From assembly GCA_003254905.1 (NCBI GenBank), contig QANU01075873.1, positions 16,959 to 80,958 of the forward strand: a DNA stretch of 64,000 nt, given 5' to 3'. Of the stretch, positions 13,201 through 24,999 are shown in pieces. The position numbers and the translations under genes are program-made. A model generated the notes under the pieces. The model was not told the DNA's origin, did not search any database, and saw nothing but the letters and a program-made list of their open reading frames with translations. Position 1 is the first letter of the stretch. Every line of letters starts with the position of its first letter. Source of the DNA: Nissolia schottii. Taxonomy: Eukaryota; Streptophyta; Magnoliopsida; Fabales; Fabaceae.

Positions 13201-16119
13201 TCATATTGAATATACAACTTACCGCCTTATGATAAGCCATTTTTAATACTTTTTATAAGAAAAATCACATTTTTAACTAAAAACTCTGTTTTTATTTATT
13301 TGGATTATTTTTTTTTACAATAATTTGATTTTTTTTTTTTTGAAAAATCTGCTTTTAGCTTTACTAACTCCATAAAATAAATTAATTTTTTAACCACTTT
13401 TTCAAAGTCGAAAAAAAATGCACCTTTACTTTTAAAACATTTATTTTTCTTGCACTTTTTCGTAAATTCAAAATAATAACTTTTATTATTGCATACTGAA
13501 ATATACGATAACTTACTCATAAATTACTTTTTATATAAGATTTTTTGTCTCAAATTTTTTCATCTCTTAAGGCCCTGATTAAACTAATTATCCCACCAGA
13601 ACCCTAAATCGAATAGTCAAATTCAACATTTTAAACGTCAACTATATATCAACTAGTCCTAAACCCTAAACTCATTATTCAATCCAAGACCCAATGCTTA
13701 GAAGAAAAAATTGAGTAAACCACCAAAATATGCATTCTTAAGATTGACAACATTCGTCAAGTTCATCCTTAAATTATGGAAAATATCAAATTCATCCTCA
13801 ACATTGTCAAAAGTCGATTAAATTAGTATCTAAGAATGACTAATTTGACCAATGTCAAATGACTGATTTAATTGACTTTTGACAATGTTAAAAATCAATT
13901 TGATGTTTTTCATAACTTACAGACAAACTTGATAGACATTACCAGCCTTGAAGACAAACTTGATGGATTATTCGAAAAACTCCAACACAACCTACCTTGG
14001 CGCGAGAGAAGTAGTGGAGTATGCAAGTTATCATTGGTACCAAAAGGGCTTTGAATATTATCACCAACAAGCCTAGCACCAGAACCAAGCTCACTACCAA
14101 CACCAACACCAACACCAACACCAACACCATCATGCATGCTCCCGAAGAGGTTCACAATAGGGTCCTTGAGGTTAGAGGCAGCTTGGGCAACAAGGCTTCC
14201 TTGGCGGGACAATGTTAGCATGCTCCTTGATATCATGCTCCCTTGTGATCCGCTCGCTGGTTGAGCAAGCATTGAGACGCCACCTTGGTTGGGTCCATAC
14301 AGCTTTATCATATCTTTGCCTGAAGCTTCTTGGTCAATGGCTGGGGTTACTACGTAGTCCTCTATGGTGGTGGATTCTCCACCAGGGCTCATTCCCTCAG
14401 CCAATAAAGCCAATTCACCTATATATATATATAGATCATCAAAGCAAAATTTTTCAAATTAGTATGTGTCCATATGAAAAATTTGTGTATATATGTAAAT
14501 CTAACCCCTAGTATATAGACACATTCTAATAATAAAGTTGGTCGGATTCAATCTCATACAGAAACACATTAATAATAACCAAAGTTAGGTGGGATTCAAA
14601 AGTGAGTGTATGTTGAATGAAGTCAACAAAAATATAATTTTATGGTGAGTATACCAAATAAGGTAAGATAAAAAATAAAGTTTAGCAGGAAGATCAAAAC
14701 CTGAAACATCTTCAAGACCTCTAATCCTCTGCAGCACCCTCTTAGCCTCATGAATCCTACCTTTACTGACAAGCCAAGGTGGAGACTCAGGCAAATACAA
14801 GAGAGCCAAGAAGAAATAAGCAACAGAAGGAATTGAAACAACACCAAGCATCGCCCTCCAACTAGCATCCTCCCCCAAAGACATTGAGAAAACCATAATA
14901 TAAGCCACAAACATTCCCCCAGAACAAGAGAACTGTGGCAGAGTGTTGAGCAATCCCCTTATCTCCGGCGGCGCGATCTCGGAGATGTAGAGCGGCGTGA
15001 GCGTGATCGCCAGCGCGATGGCGACACCGTCCAATAGCCGGGAGAAGAGGACGGCGGGGACGTTTGGGGCCCACAGCATGACTAGGCCACTGAAGAAGAA
15101 CATTATTGAGGATGTTATGAGCATGGGGCGCCGCCCGAGCATGTCGGAGACCGTGCCGGAGAACACGGTCACAAAGGTTCCGGTGAGGAATGATGTGGAC
15201 ACAATTAGTCCCTCTAGTGTTGGGTCCGATTCCAAGTTGAACTCTTGTTTGATGTAGCTCATGCCCCCTGCCAACCACTATTATTTGCGTCTTTTTTGTC
15301 AAGATAAAAATTAAACACTACCTTAGTTATTATAATTTATGTGGCATGGTTACCAAACCCTAAATCAACAAGTGAGTGATACCACTTCATTTTATCTAAC
15401 ATCTACTATGATTCCTATCAAAGATCTGGCTATATGTTTTTATAGTTTTATACAATCAGTTTTGTCATAATTGCATGATTGTTGACGGTTGGATGAACAA
15501 GTGAGTAATACCGATGCATTTTATCTAAAAAAAATCATCGTGAATTCTGGTTACATTTTCTCTAATTTTGTACCATTTTTGCTAATGAAATACTAAATAA
15601 CGAAAATTTTATTACAAGGAATGTTGTGAAAAGAAGATACTCCCTCAAATCTACAATATCTGTCACTTAATAAAATTGGTATATTCTTACATCAATATAC
15701 CTAAATATTTAATTGATTAGATACATTAATCTAAGAATGAATTAGTTTTGTTATATTATAAAATAAATGGAGTATTATATTTTTTTAATATTTCGAAAAT
15801 TATATTTGTTAATATTTAAATTTAAGATCTCATGCATACTACTCAAACTCATCATCATTGTATCAATCCTAGTGGATTGTGGATTAGATGGAGTATCATA
15901 TGAATGTATGATCTATATATATATAAGCGAATTAGACGTCTATGATCATAGCAGTTACAATAGGCAATACAATTACACAACAAATTAAAGAAGGAAATTA
16001 AACTAAAATAAATAAAATAAAAATTAATAATTTCACAAACCTGCAATGGTTGAACTATCCCATCCAACCAGGAGATTCCCAAGTGTAGCAGCCATTGCAA
16101 CAACTACAACCTCCCTCAT
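10260..16119 (-). CDS. Tonoplast monosaccharide transporter / monosaccharide-sensing protein
   Basis: Six exons read leftward: 16119-16041, 15267-14701, 14418-13996, 12786-12365, 11710-11523 and 10704-10260. All introns are GT-AG and phases match, giving 707 residues (plant TMT/MSSP proteins are about 730). The protein is a 12-helix major-facilitator sugar carrier expected in the vacuolar membrane, exchanging protons for glucose or fructose. Family marks in order: N-terminal helix with GNLLVGWD, GRRPMLI, PLYISEIAPPEIRG, PESPPWLVSKGR, a very long central cytosolic loop spanning exons 3 and 4 (EDYVVTPA, DMIKLYGPNQGG, IGGGWQLAYK), then GVKRALVVGVGLQ, AAGINGFLYYAPQILEQ, RLMDIAGRR, NILCSEIFPTSVRGIC and VPETKGVPLEV. 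The long loop separates TMT/MSSP from other sugar porters. Oddities: PESPPWL where the common motif is PESPRWL, and a Gly-Val dipeptide run in the loop encoded by a short tandem repeat near 14095-14130. Intron 1 holds a MITE. Confidence 0.93.
15638..15774. mobile_element. Stowaway-like MITE in intron 1 of the sugar transporter
   Basis: The element begins TACTCCCTCAAATCT and ends AAATGGAGTA, with TA at both borders and an AT-rich core that folds on itself (ATTGATTAGATACATTAAT region). About 137 bases. The ends match the CTCCCTC...GGAG pattern of plant Stowaway-like MITEs. Confidence 0.62.
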
Positions 16120-17643
16120 TGTTCTTTTTCTTGGCTAATTAAGAACAATGTAGCCGAAAAAAGACCCAAGATCAAAGATCAATTTCAATCACTTGTGTTT
16201 TTTGTACGTACTCAAATAAAATTCCTTGAACTCTTTCCAAGATCTATACTTGCATAGTGCATAACTCTAGATTGAACAGTTTTCTATGTCACACTTATTA
16301 TTCCATCAACTAGTGATGTCTAGGGAAGAAGTGGCAATGAATTTGTTTAAAGTGAGAATTTGCTTAATTAATTGAAAGGTCAAATAATGAAACAATGTCA
16401 ACCCAAATTTCTTGGAAGCATGGTGCTTACTTAATTTGTTCATGAGACTAATTGCACAAACGCAATCTTTGCACATTTGTGTGAGTGGGAAGATGCCACG
16501 ATTAAATTTTACTATTTTAGAACATAAAGATGGTCACTATGATAGGAGCAAAACTTGGCTTGCCACGATCCGTTATACCTTCATTTTAGTTCTTCTAATT
16601 CTTGTAATAATTCAATATTGGTAAGAATAATACATAATTTTGTTTATTTTGTGACATATTAAGATCATCTCATGTTTTTTTTGTTAGTAGGTTATCTCAT
16701 GTTACACATTAATTAATGAGTTTAATTAATATAACTTAATCATGTATCGCGTATGAGAGACAACAATATAAGTTTTATTAATAATACAGTTTACCATTAT
16801 TTATTTTAGTCCTTTTTTTCGTAACAAGAATTGTATCGTTTGTAACATGATTTAATGTAAAAAAGATAAAAGAATGAAAATATCTTATTATTATAATAAT
16901 AATATAATAATGATAATAATAATTGTTATTATTAAATTTTTTTTATATGAAAATATTATATGTGATCTTTTATTGTTAAGTATAACTTATATGTGCTTAA
17001 ATAAATAATAAAAAATTAACTAAAAAAATCATACATTTTTATCATATAAAAAATTTACATGAGAAAATTTATTGACGTTTAATACTCATTACTATTACAG
17101 AGTAACCGATTAATAGATCAGATTAATTGCATCATTCAAATATTAAATGAGTTAATGAATGAAATGAGGGGGGACATTTAAGATTTCTTTTCTTGCCAGA
17201 CAACATTAATTATACACCCGACTAGTACGCGCGAAAATTAAATTTTATACTTCCAACTCCAAGTTACATTAAACATAGATTGACCTTGAACTAATACTGC
17301 TTTAATATTATTGCTTTCTCCAATCAATGTCTTATACTATTACTTCTTTCTTCTTAATTTCCTTCTGTTTTATCAGTTCAAAACCAAATAATAAGAAGGA
17401 AAAAAATCTTCATAAGTGTATAAAATAATATGAATTGATAAAATTATTCCTATATAAAAATATAATTTTTTTATTTTTAATATAATTATTATTCTCCTTG
17501 CATCAACTATACTAATAAATGTTTTACTATAATTAGGGTATAAATGGAAAAAAAAGAAATAATTGCACTTAAATATCACAAATAAACAGATATTTTAAAA
17601 TCTTAAAAAGTCAAAATTGGATAGATAAAAGAGAACATAAATA

Positions 17644-18068
17644 GTAAGTTTTAAATTTATAAAACATTCACTATTCTTAAAAACACACAAGTTTTGCATT
17701 TTCCAATACTAATTTATATTTTTTTTAACTAGCTAAACCCTAATATTAATAGTGAATTGGATGAATATTTTGAAAATTACTATGTATTACTAATACTGTA
17801 AAATTTTTTATAATGTTATTTAAAGTATTTTATATGCGTGATTTTTTAAGTAGTAAATTTTACGTTTATAAAACATCTAATGTTCTTGAAAACACACAAG
17901 TTTTACATTTTTCAATACAAATTTATTTATACTTTCTTAACTAGCTAAACCCTAATATTAATATTGAATTGGATGAATATTTTGAAAATTGCTATGTATT
18001 AGTAGTAGTGTAAAGTCTTTTATAACGTTATTAAAAGTATTTCATATTCTTGACTTTTAAAGTAGTGA
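17644..18068. repeat. Tandem direct repeat, two units of about 212 bases
   Basis: Unit 1 (17644-17855) and unit 2 (17856-18068) share the same order of blocks: TTTATAAAACAT, AAAACACACAAGTTTT, AACTAGCTAAACCCTAATAT, GAATTGGATGAATATTTTG and CTATGTATTA. Identity is high by eye, with scattered substitutions. The AAACCCTAA block looks telomere-like but occurs once per unit only. No coding meaning is seen. Confidence 0.75.
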
Positions 18069-18783
18069 GTGAAAGAATTAATTATTTTTTCTTGTGTGTC
18101 AAGATTTGATTAGATGACAATGAATGTAAATTTTTTTTACATTATTACTACATGATTCTTCTTTTGGTACCCAAGATTTTATGAAGGTGCTAGTACCTTA
18201 TTTAAACAGTTGAAATTCAATCACAAATTTAGAACAATGAGTAATTTGAGTTAATGAGACACTTAATTAAATCTTAAATTAACACTGTGGTATTTTTATG
18301 ATGTACCAAAATTAACCCCTTATTGTAAAGAAATTAAACTCTATTTTAAAACCCTTAAATTTTAAAAAAAATAGACAATTAAATTAAAATGGATAGGGTA
18401 AATATATATTTGATCGGAAAAAAGAGAGGTTGCGGAATAATACAAGAACGTATATGTTGGTTTATGTGAGAATGCATGCAATGTTTCCGGCAGTTTACAC
18501 GACCGATGCAAAAGAATCGTTACTTTCTCAATCTCCACTTGTTTACTTCTATGTCTTTATCTTCTTCGGTTTTCTTCTCTCTGTCACTTTCCATCTTTAT
18601 TTTCTCTTCATGATTTTTAGTTTATTGCATCACCAACTCTGGTGATTACAATTTTTCCCTCATAATTACATTAGTTTTTCTTTTGCTGAAATAAATTCAT
18701 TATTCTCACACTAAAAACTATGATCTTAAATGCCCATTGACTGGTTTTTTTTTAATGTGTATACGTAGGCAAACTTAAAAAAT

Positions 18784-19059
18784 TACTCCCCCTGGTTCTT
18801 AATTACCTGGTCACATAGGTATGGGAGTATATTATGAACTTTAAAATAAAAAATAATTTAAGGAAAAAGTTTATTAAAGTATTTTTATTTAATTTGGTTA
18901 AAATTGTTCGACGATGAAATGAGAATTTCAAAACTAAAATATAAGGGGGGTGATTAAAAAACTTAACAATGAATTTTACCTTTAAAAATAAGAGTGATAG
19001 ATAATGTGAAAAAAAAAATTTGGCCAATTAAATAATAGTAATTATGAACGGGTGGAGTA
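18784..19059. mobile_element. Stowaway-like MITE, about 276 bases
   Basis: The left end TACTCCCCCTGGTTCTTAAT is mirrored by the right end, which read on the other strand is TACTCCACCCGTTCATAAT. TA lies at both borders. This is typical Stowaway-like end sequence. Confidence 0.65.
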
Positions 19060-19682
19060 TTATAGTTTATTCAGATAAAGTACAAAGACCTTTTTTGTCT
19101 CAATTAAACTAATGATATTTGTGTCCTAAAATTGATTAATTTGGTCCGACCTAACTGCAAATCCTCTTATAAGGAGTAAGAATCCTCTAGTGAAATTTTT
19201 TTCTATTCACATGGTCAAACTTGAGACAACTTGTTAAGGAACCAATGTCCATGTTACCCTGTCTCACCCTAAGTTGTAGAACGAAGGCCCTTTAATTACT
19301 TTTAATTGATTTTTGCAACGAGTGTTAAAATCTAGCTATGGTCAAATGATATATCTTTATTAAGGAATGGAAAATGTAGGATTCAATCAGCTAATTATAT
19401 TCGTTTTTTATGAAATACTCTTGTCGATCTTTTTTATTTGTAATTTTATCATAATGCACAAAAATTAAGACATAAAAAATTAATTCTCCTTTATATATAT
19501 ATTTTTGCCAAAGACACCATAAATTGCAAATATGATAAAACCGAAAAATTAACTATTAGAGATGCCTTGTTGATATGTCAAAATATACGACAAATATTAT
19601 GGACCATATTTTTATTTTTAAAGTGACAAATAAAATTGAGCAAAGTATAATTTGAAGCAATTGGTAATGATATTTAATATTC

Positions 19683-19683
<1 letters not shown>

Positions 19684-19722
<39 letters not shown>
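19684..19722. repeat. (TA)n microsatellite
   Basis: A nearly uninterrupted run of alternating T and A. Confidence 0.9.
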
Positions 19723-20144
19723 CCCGAATATGATTATGACCATGAATGGGAAAAATGAGATGATTATTAATAACATTTTTTTTGGGTCACTCTTTCATAA
19801 ATTTTAGATTAGAGGAAGAGAAAGCATTAAGTAGTTAGATCTTTAAGGATGTTAAAGTAATGAGTAATGTTAGTAATATCTCACGTGTGAAAATCAAGAG
19901 TAGTGGATGTGCAAGAATATTATTATACACTTTACAAGAAGAGGCATAAAGTATTTAGTTGTAGTGGATGGGTCAAGGTCTTATGGATCTCCATCTATAG
20001 TATTTCTACTTCTTTTGATGTGAACAAGGAATAATTCATTCAACCATGAGAATCAACAATCAAACAAAGACAAAATATCATAGGGTGGTCAAGTTGAGCT
20101 AAATGGCCGGGCAACTATACCTTGTTGCAAGTTTTCTTTTGGTA

Positions 20145-20327
20145 TAACAGCGGGGTTAGTCTGAATGGTAAACGGTTTGGTATCACTTAAGCAGATCTCG
20201 GGTTCGAATCTTGTGTAGACAGTTATCCCTACTGGGAGACTCACCGATCACAGCCAGGTGCGCGACTCGGATCGCCCAGATTAATCAGGGCGAAGCCTTG
20301 GAACTGGGTGAGCAAACAAAAAAAAAG
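20145..20327 (+). mobile_element. tRNA-derived SINE with target-site duplication
   Basis: The body has a tRNA-like head: an A-box-like segment GGTTAGTCTGAATGGTA and a canonical B box GGTTCGAATC near 20201-20210. An unrelated body follows, ending in an A-rich tail after GGTGAGCAAAC. It is flanked by a 15-base duplication (AGTTTTCTTTTGGTA at 20130-20144 and AGTTTTCTTTTCGTA at 20328-20342, one mismatch). The Pol III boxes, poly-A tail and duplication together define a SINE of about 183 bases. Confidence 0.85.
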
Positions 20328-21339
20328 AGTTTTCTTTTCGTAATCAATTGCAAGTTATAATTGATGCAAAATTATAACCACAATTAAAAACATGGAAAAA
20401 AATCAATTATAAGCATATATAAAAGAATGTATCTCCTGAGCCCTTTTTTACAAAGAAAATAATATTTATCGGGTTTTGCTAACTAGAACGTTGGTTAAGA
20501 AAGTAAGAAAAGGAAATATTATATGAGAAAACTAAAATCAACAAGTTTTTAATGCATTGAAAACATGTAAAAACTCAAAACATTCCACTTTTATCATCTT
20601 TTCAAGTGTCCTTACAATATTTATTAGCTTTTCTCATACTTATTTTATTAAAAAAATGAAGTTGTCTAGAAGGACCATAGTTCAAACGCACAATTACCAA
20701 TAAGCATAAAAAGTCATACTGACATTAATGAGGGTCTCCCAGACCTAAACAAAAGCTAAATAAGGATAAGGAGAAAGACAAATTTTCTACAGGGTCTTTC
20801 AAAACCTTCTTCATCAATTGCTAATCTTTAGTTGTTGAAAGGCACCATTGGCATATTGACACATTTTCTTACTATTCTAGAATTTAAGTGATGACAGCGC
20901 CATTGTTAGTTCAAAGTGTGTTTTATCATCAATATTCATTTCAGGGGGAGTCTCTAACTACCAAAACCTAAACGAGGTTTTCTTTCAAATCAAATTTCTT
21001 TCTTTGAGATTCAATTTATTCTTTCGATATCTGCTAAGAATTATGAATAGACATATGATCGAAAAACTAAAAGTTTTGGAAAAGGAATCACCTAACGTTA
21101 AAATTGTTAAAATATTTATTAGAATAAAATAATATTAGTATTATATCTTTAATTGATTTAGACTGATTTAATTTAATATTTAAATTGATTCTGTTTTTGT
21201 ATTTTTTATTATGTTCCTAATTATTTCCTTGTAAGTGACATAACATTCACTAATACAAAAAAATTTATTGTTTACCCTTCTCGGCATCTTATTATTTCTT
21301 TACAATATTTTCTGAGTCCATCTTAAAATCTCACAAACA

Positions 21340-21720
21340 TAAGGAGGTTGGGTCATCAGTCACGCTTGGAAAAGAACCATGTCATGGCGATTAGTGGCCC
21401 TTCCAGGCTAGGAGTAAGGAGGTTGTAGCAGGCGGAGGAAGAAATGGTAGCTGTAAAGGGTAGAAGAGTGTCAGTATCAAAGATAGAGTGATGATCTTGG
21501 AAACACAACGACTACTGCAATGATGAAGTAGCAACAGAGAATTCGAGGGCACTAGACGATACCCGAAGACACAACACTAATCTGGAGGCATAAAGAAACG
21601 CCAAAGTCACAGGCCAAAGAGGCACCCCTTGAACAGCGACTATGGAGGATCTTCAAGACATCGAATAACTTTGCCCAAGCATAATGGGCCCATTACAGGT
21701 GAATCCTTGATGTACAAATA
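21340..21720. other. GC-richer island of unknown origin
   Basis: This stretch is distinctly richer in G and C than its AT-rich surroundings and contains purine-rich runs (GGCGGAGGAAGAAATGG). No long open frame and no family signature is visible. It may be an eroded transposon fragment. Confidence 0.35.
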
Positions 21721-21786
21721 ATAATATTAGTCTAAAGTTATCTGAATGAGAAGAACAAATTATTTAAAAGGGAACATTTTTTTTTT

Positions 21787-21945
21787 GAAAATAGATCCTC
21801 TCAGTTTGATTTGTTGTTAAGTGTGATATCTCGTCGTCAATTTCTTTATTATTTATATCATGTGTGGATCTCACTATCTCAATTAATGGTGAGAGATTAC
21901 ACTTGACAACAACTCACAACAAATCATTGAGATGATCTATTCCCT
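21787..21945. mobile_element. MITE, family shared with 55041-55202
   Basis: A fold-back segment: the left end GAAAATAGATCCTCTCAG pairs with the right end, which read on the other strand is GGGAATAGATCATCTCAATG. The inner arms also pair (GTTGTTAAGTGTGAT with ATTACACTTGACAAC). The second copy near 55041 shares the GGATCATCTCAA ends. Confidence 0.55.
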
Positions 21946-22485
21946 ATTTTTTCATGGACATTTTGGTAAGTTAGGTGTAGCCTTCAAAGTTCTATAAAGA
22001 GTTACGTTAAAATTCATACATGATAAAGTGTACATAGTCATAGATATCAATAAACAAATAAGGGGAGTCCATTTATTTGTACCATTTTTTTAGATTTTTT
22101 TTATAATAAAACACTCTTAGATGCCACTTAAATGTTTGAGAGAAGTGTTTACCCACTGTCAACCAAATAATTAAGAGAAATGATATTAAAAAATCACTTT
22201 GGACATCTTTTGAATAATTATACTCACAAAAATGTGGACTCATGATGGATCCCACTATGCATGAGGCCCACACATATGAGTATGACTATTCAAAATAATT
22301 GTTATAATAATATGACTCAATGATCAAATGACACCTAAATGTATTCCTTAAATTATGTCTAAAAAAAATAAAAATGTCACTTCTCTTATCATTTCTTCCT
22401 TAAGGGTGGACCCTACCATTCACTTCTTTCTTAGGGTCCATGAATATATACACTCTCCCAGTTGAAAAAAAAAAAAAACCCATTC

Positions 22486-22492
22486 TATAAAT
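22486..22492 (+). promoter_or_regulatory. TATA box of the MYB pseudogene copy
   Basis: TATAAAT lies 159 bases upstream of the ATG, in a block (CTATAAATCAAAG) conserved at the same place in the second copy. It is followed by a CT-rich leader typical of plant core promoters. Confidence 0.6.
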
Positions 22493-22650
22493 CAAAGAGG
22501 CCAAGTAGTTTCAAAGTCTCATGTCGACTTTAGTCCAAAGTAGAGTTTCAGTAATGTATCCTTAATTTATGCACTCGCTGTGCTAGCTAGCTCTTCTTGC
22601 TCTCTCTCTCTATCTCAATTCACACTCTCAATACTCTCTCTCTCTAAACA

Positions 22651-24509
22651 ATGCCTCTTGAAATTATTGATTTCATAGGCTATTCTCCTCCACCTCTACC
22701 ACCACCATAACCACAATCCGTGTTGCCATCATTACCAAGAATCCTCAATTTTGCTGCGGTAGAACAAGCTCAATTTGAGAATCTTGGTATGCCTAATAAT
22801 AATAATAACCCAAATATTCCTAATAATAATTATTTGCCTTATTATTATTCCAACATTATTAACCACCAATCACAACAACAAGAAGCTGCTACTTTGTGGC
22901 CAACTTCTTCAATGCAAATCTACGATCGCTCTTATCAGGCGGTGAAGGCGGCTACTGCGGCTTCTTCTAGAAGCTTCCAACCGATTAACAACAACATGCA
23001 TGAAGTTTCAATGACTAATCAAGTAAATGCATTCCTTTCTCATCCTCATGATACGAGGCTCAGGGAGCCTTGGACTCGTAAGAGACCAAGAGTTTATGCC
23101 TCTCTCTCTCTCAACCTTTCATCTAATTATTAAATTCATAATAGCGTTAAGTGTGCATTTGTTGCACCTTATTTGATTATTCTTTTAAAAGAACGATTTT
23201 CGTGTATTTAGATTTTTTTTTTTAAAAAAATCAAAGTTAAAAGAAAAATTACATTTTTAACTCTTCAAGAAACTAAATAGAATACCTTTTTAGAAGAAAA
23301 AAGAAACTGAAACAAACTCGTCTGAGTTGATTCTCTTCATTTTGGTCTATACTATTATACTTGAAACACTGCCGCACACAAGCTGAAAAATATATGGTCG
23401 TAATTTTCACATAAATCATTTTAGGGAATTGCTCTAGTACCTTAGTCATAATATGGGATACTAATATCCTGACCTCAATTGTTACATTTAGATGCAATGC
23501 AGATTATTCTTATTTTAATTTTTTTTAAAATTTAAAATTTTTAAATTTATTAATCAACCATTTAATGACACGTAAATAGGGTATCAATACCTATTAAATT
23601 GGATCAGTACAGGAGGAGAAACCATCATTTTATTATTATTTGATGAAATTAAAATGATATTACTCATTTATTCATCGACCGATACTTGTGTTGTGTAATT
23701 ATGACAATTGAATTCTAGAAAAAAATTTCAGTGTAATTATGACATTCTAGCTGGCATTTTTTTTTGTTTGCATCTCTCCACTCCATTAATTAGTGTTATT
23801 AATTTTGATATCCTTATTAATTTATGATTACTTTTATTCTTTCACTTTTCTAAGACATTATTGATTATGGTACTTGAATTTTTTTGATCATATAAGCTAT
23901 TTATGATGGGCTAATCAAGTGTGGAACAGGGCATTGGATCAAAATAGCTAGGCACAAGACACCACAACAAGTTCAAAGCTATACTAAAGAACTTCTTTCA
24001 GCACTTGTCATCCACAAACTTTAATATCTTGATTAGGAGAAGCAATTTAGCATATAACTCTAATGCTAGTTTCATGAATAATAATGGTGCATCTCCCCCA
24101 TACAACAACATCATGATGCCTAATTTTGCCACTACAAATTATGGTGATGGTGACCCAATTAAGAAAACCCTAATGCTTTTTTTCAGAGAAGAAAGAGCCT
24201 AATGTCTTTCGGTTTCAGCCCAATATTACGGAAGCTATTAGCACCATCATTAAAGCCAATGTTGATTATGGTAATGGGTTCCAGATGGAGACAAATGGTG
24301 TGCGCATAGTGATGAATGAAGTGCAGTCCAATGCACAAGACTTGTACTTGGTGGGATCCAGAGAAGCCGGCGGTTCAATAGGTCCTAGTGAAAATTATAA
24401 TGAAGTTGATCTGGAGCTCCGTTTGGGTAGAAGCCAACGAGGACCTCATACTTTTTGTTTTCATGCATTTATGAACAAATATGTCTCCTTAATTTGCAAC
24501 TTTTTTTAA
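22651..24509 (+). pseudogene. MYB/SANT transcription factor pseudogene, upstream copy
   Basis: Aligned to the open copy at 28893, this copy begins with the same MPLEIID. It has a TAA stop at 22708-22710 inside the proline stretch, then continues with the same asparagine- and glutamine-rich exon 1 to about 23060. Exon 2 starts at about 23897 with the MYB helix region. It has lost one G near 23910 (frameshift), lost 12 bases after 23955 that encode the FLTN part of the MYB helix, gained one base near 23985-24000 and gained one T near 24180. The original stop after LELRLGRS is changed to a sense codon, so reading would run to 24509. It therefore cannot make the normal protein. The EAR-like tail DLELRLG is still readable. 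Confidence 0.85.
23151..23322. mobile_element. Intronic MITE, older than the duplication (upstream copy)
   Basis: It begins GTGTGCATTTGTTGCACC and ends GAAACTGAAACAAACTCGTC, the decayed equivalent of the better preserved inverted ends at 29471-29674. Presence at the same intronic site in both gene copies shows that insertion came before duplication. Confidence 0.45.
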
Positions 24510-24511
24510 AA

Positions 24512-24547
<36 letters not shown>
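24512..24547. repeat. (TA)n microsatellite with one ambiguous base
   Basis: An alternating AT run ends at an undetermined base (N at 24548), probably a sequencing or assembly slip. Confidence 0.85.
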
Positions 24548-24657
24548 NAAAAATCATAAGCAACCATTTTTTTTATTGCATGGAATTGATCTCATATTGA
24601 ATTGAAGCAAACAAATGATGTTAAATGTCATTGAACAGTATCTACGTCTTCAACATT

Positions 24658-24806
24658 TACTCCTCATTTTTCATGCTATTTCACACATTTTAAACTTGGT
24701 GTATTCCTAAATCAACATATATTTGATTAAATTAATTGATCATATACATTAATTTAAGACGATATCAAATTTAAAATGTGACAAATACTATAGAACAGAT
24801 GCAGTA
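24658..24806. mobile_element. Stowaway-like MITE
   Basis: It starts TACTCCTCATTTTTCATG and ends near GATGCAGTA. The internal arms pair (CACATTTTAAACTTGG with TCAAATTTAAAATGTG). A truncated left half appears at about 31106-31140 in the duplicate, suggesting the duplication breakpoint or a later deletion cut it. Confidence 0.5.
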
Positions 24807-24999
24807 TTATATTTCATGCAATTGGGCGCGTAAAATATTCTAATTCTAGAAACGCATACATCAATATGTAACAAAATAAGAGAAAAATAGTTCATGAAGA
24901 CTCACACATGGGTAAGTGTGAAAATGAAGAGAAAGTATGAGATAATTAAGAGAGAGGATTGAGTATTAGTTAATGATAATTTTGTAAAATACTTTTAAG

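Larger units (their letters stand above)
16120..22274. other. Gene-poor intergenic region
   Basis: About 6 kb with no coding region I can support. The part next to 16119 should hold the promoter and 5' leader of the sugar transporter, but no core promoter element stands out. The rest is AT-rich and contains the repeats listed separately (tandem pair at 17644, MITEs at 18784 and 21787, SINE at 20145, dinucleotide run at 19684, GC-richer island at 21340). Open frames near 16412, 18430 and 22073 look like chance. Confidence 0.55.
22275..24720 (+). repeat. Segmental duplication, upstream copy
   Basis: This 2.4-kb segment is matched by 28505-31140 in the same orientation. It includes promoter, coding exons, intron and 3' flank of the MYB gene. 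Shared landmarks are the AATGATCAAA-GACACCTAA block upstream, the TATA box, the coding exons, the intronic MITE, the AAAAATCATAAGCAACCAT block downstream and a half-MITE TTGGTGTATTC at the right edge. Confidence 0.8.

Noticed and set aside
13117..13600. MITE starting GGGTATGTTTGGATAA in intron 4 of the sugar transporter
   Set aside because: The left end resembles a common MITE end, but no convincing inverted partner was found near 13560-13600; it may be only AT-rich sequence.
17740..17960. Interstitial telomere repeats (AAACCCTAA)
   Set aside because: The block occurs once per 212-base unit and is not tandemly repeated as (TTTAGGG)n.
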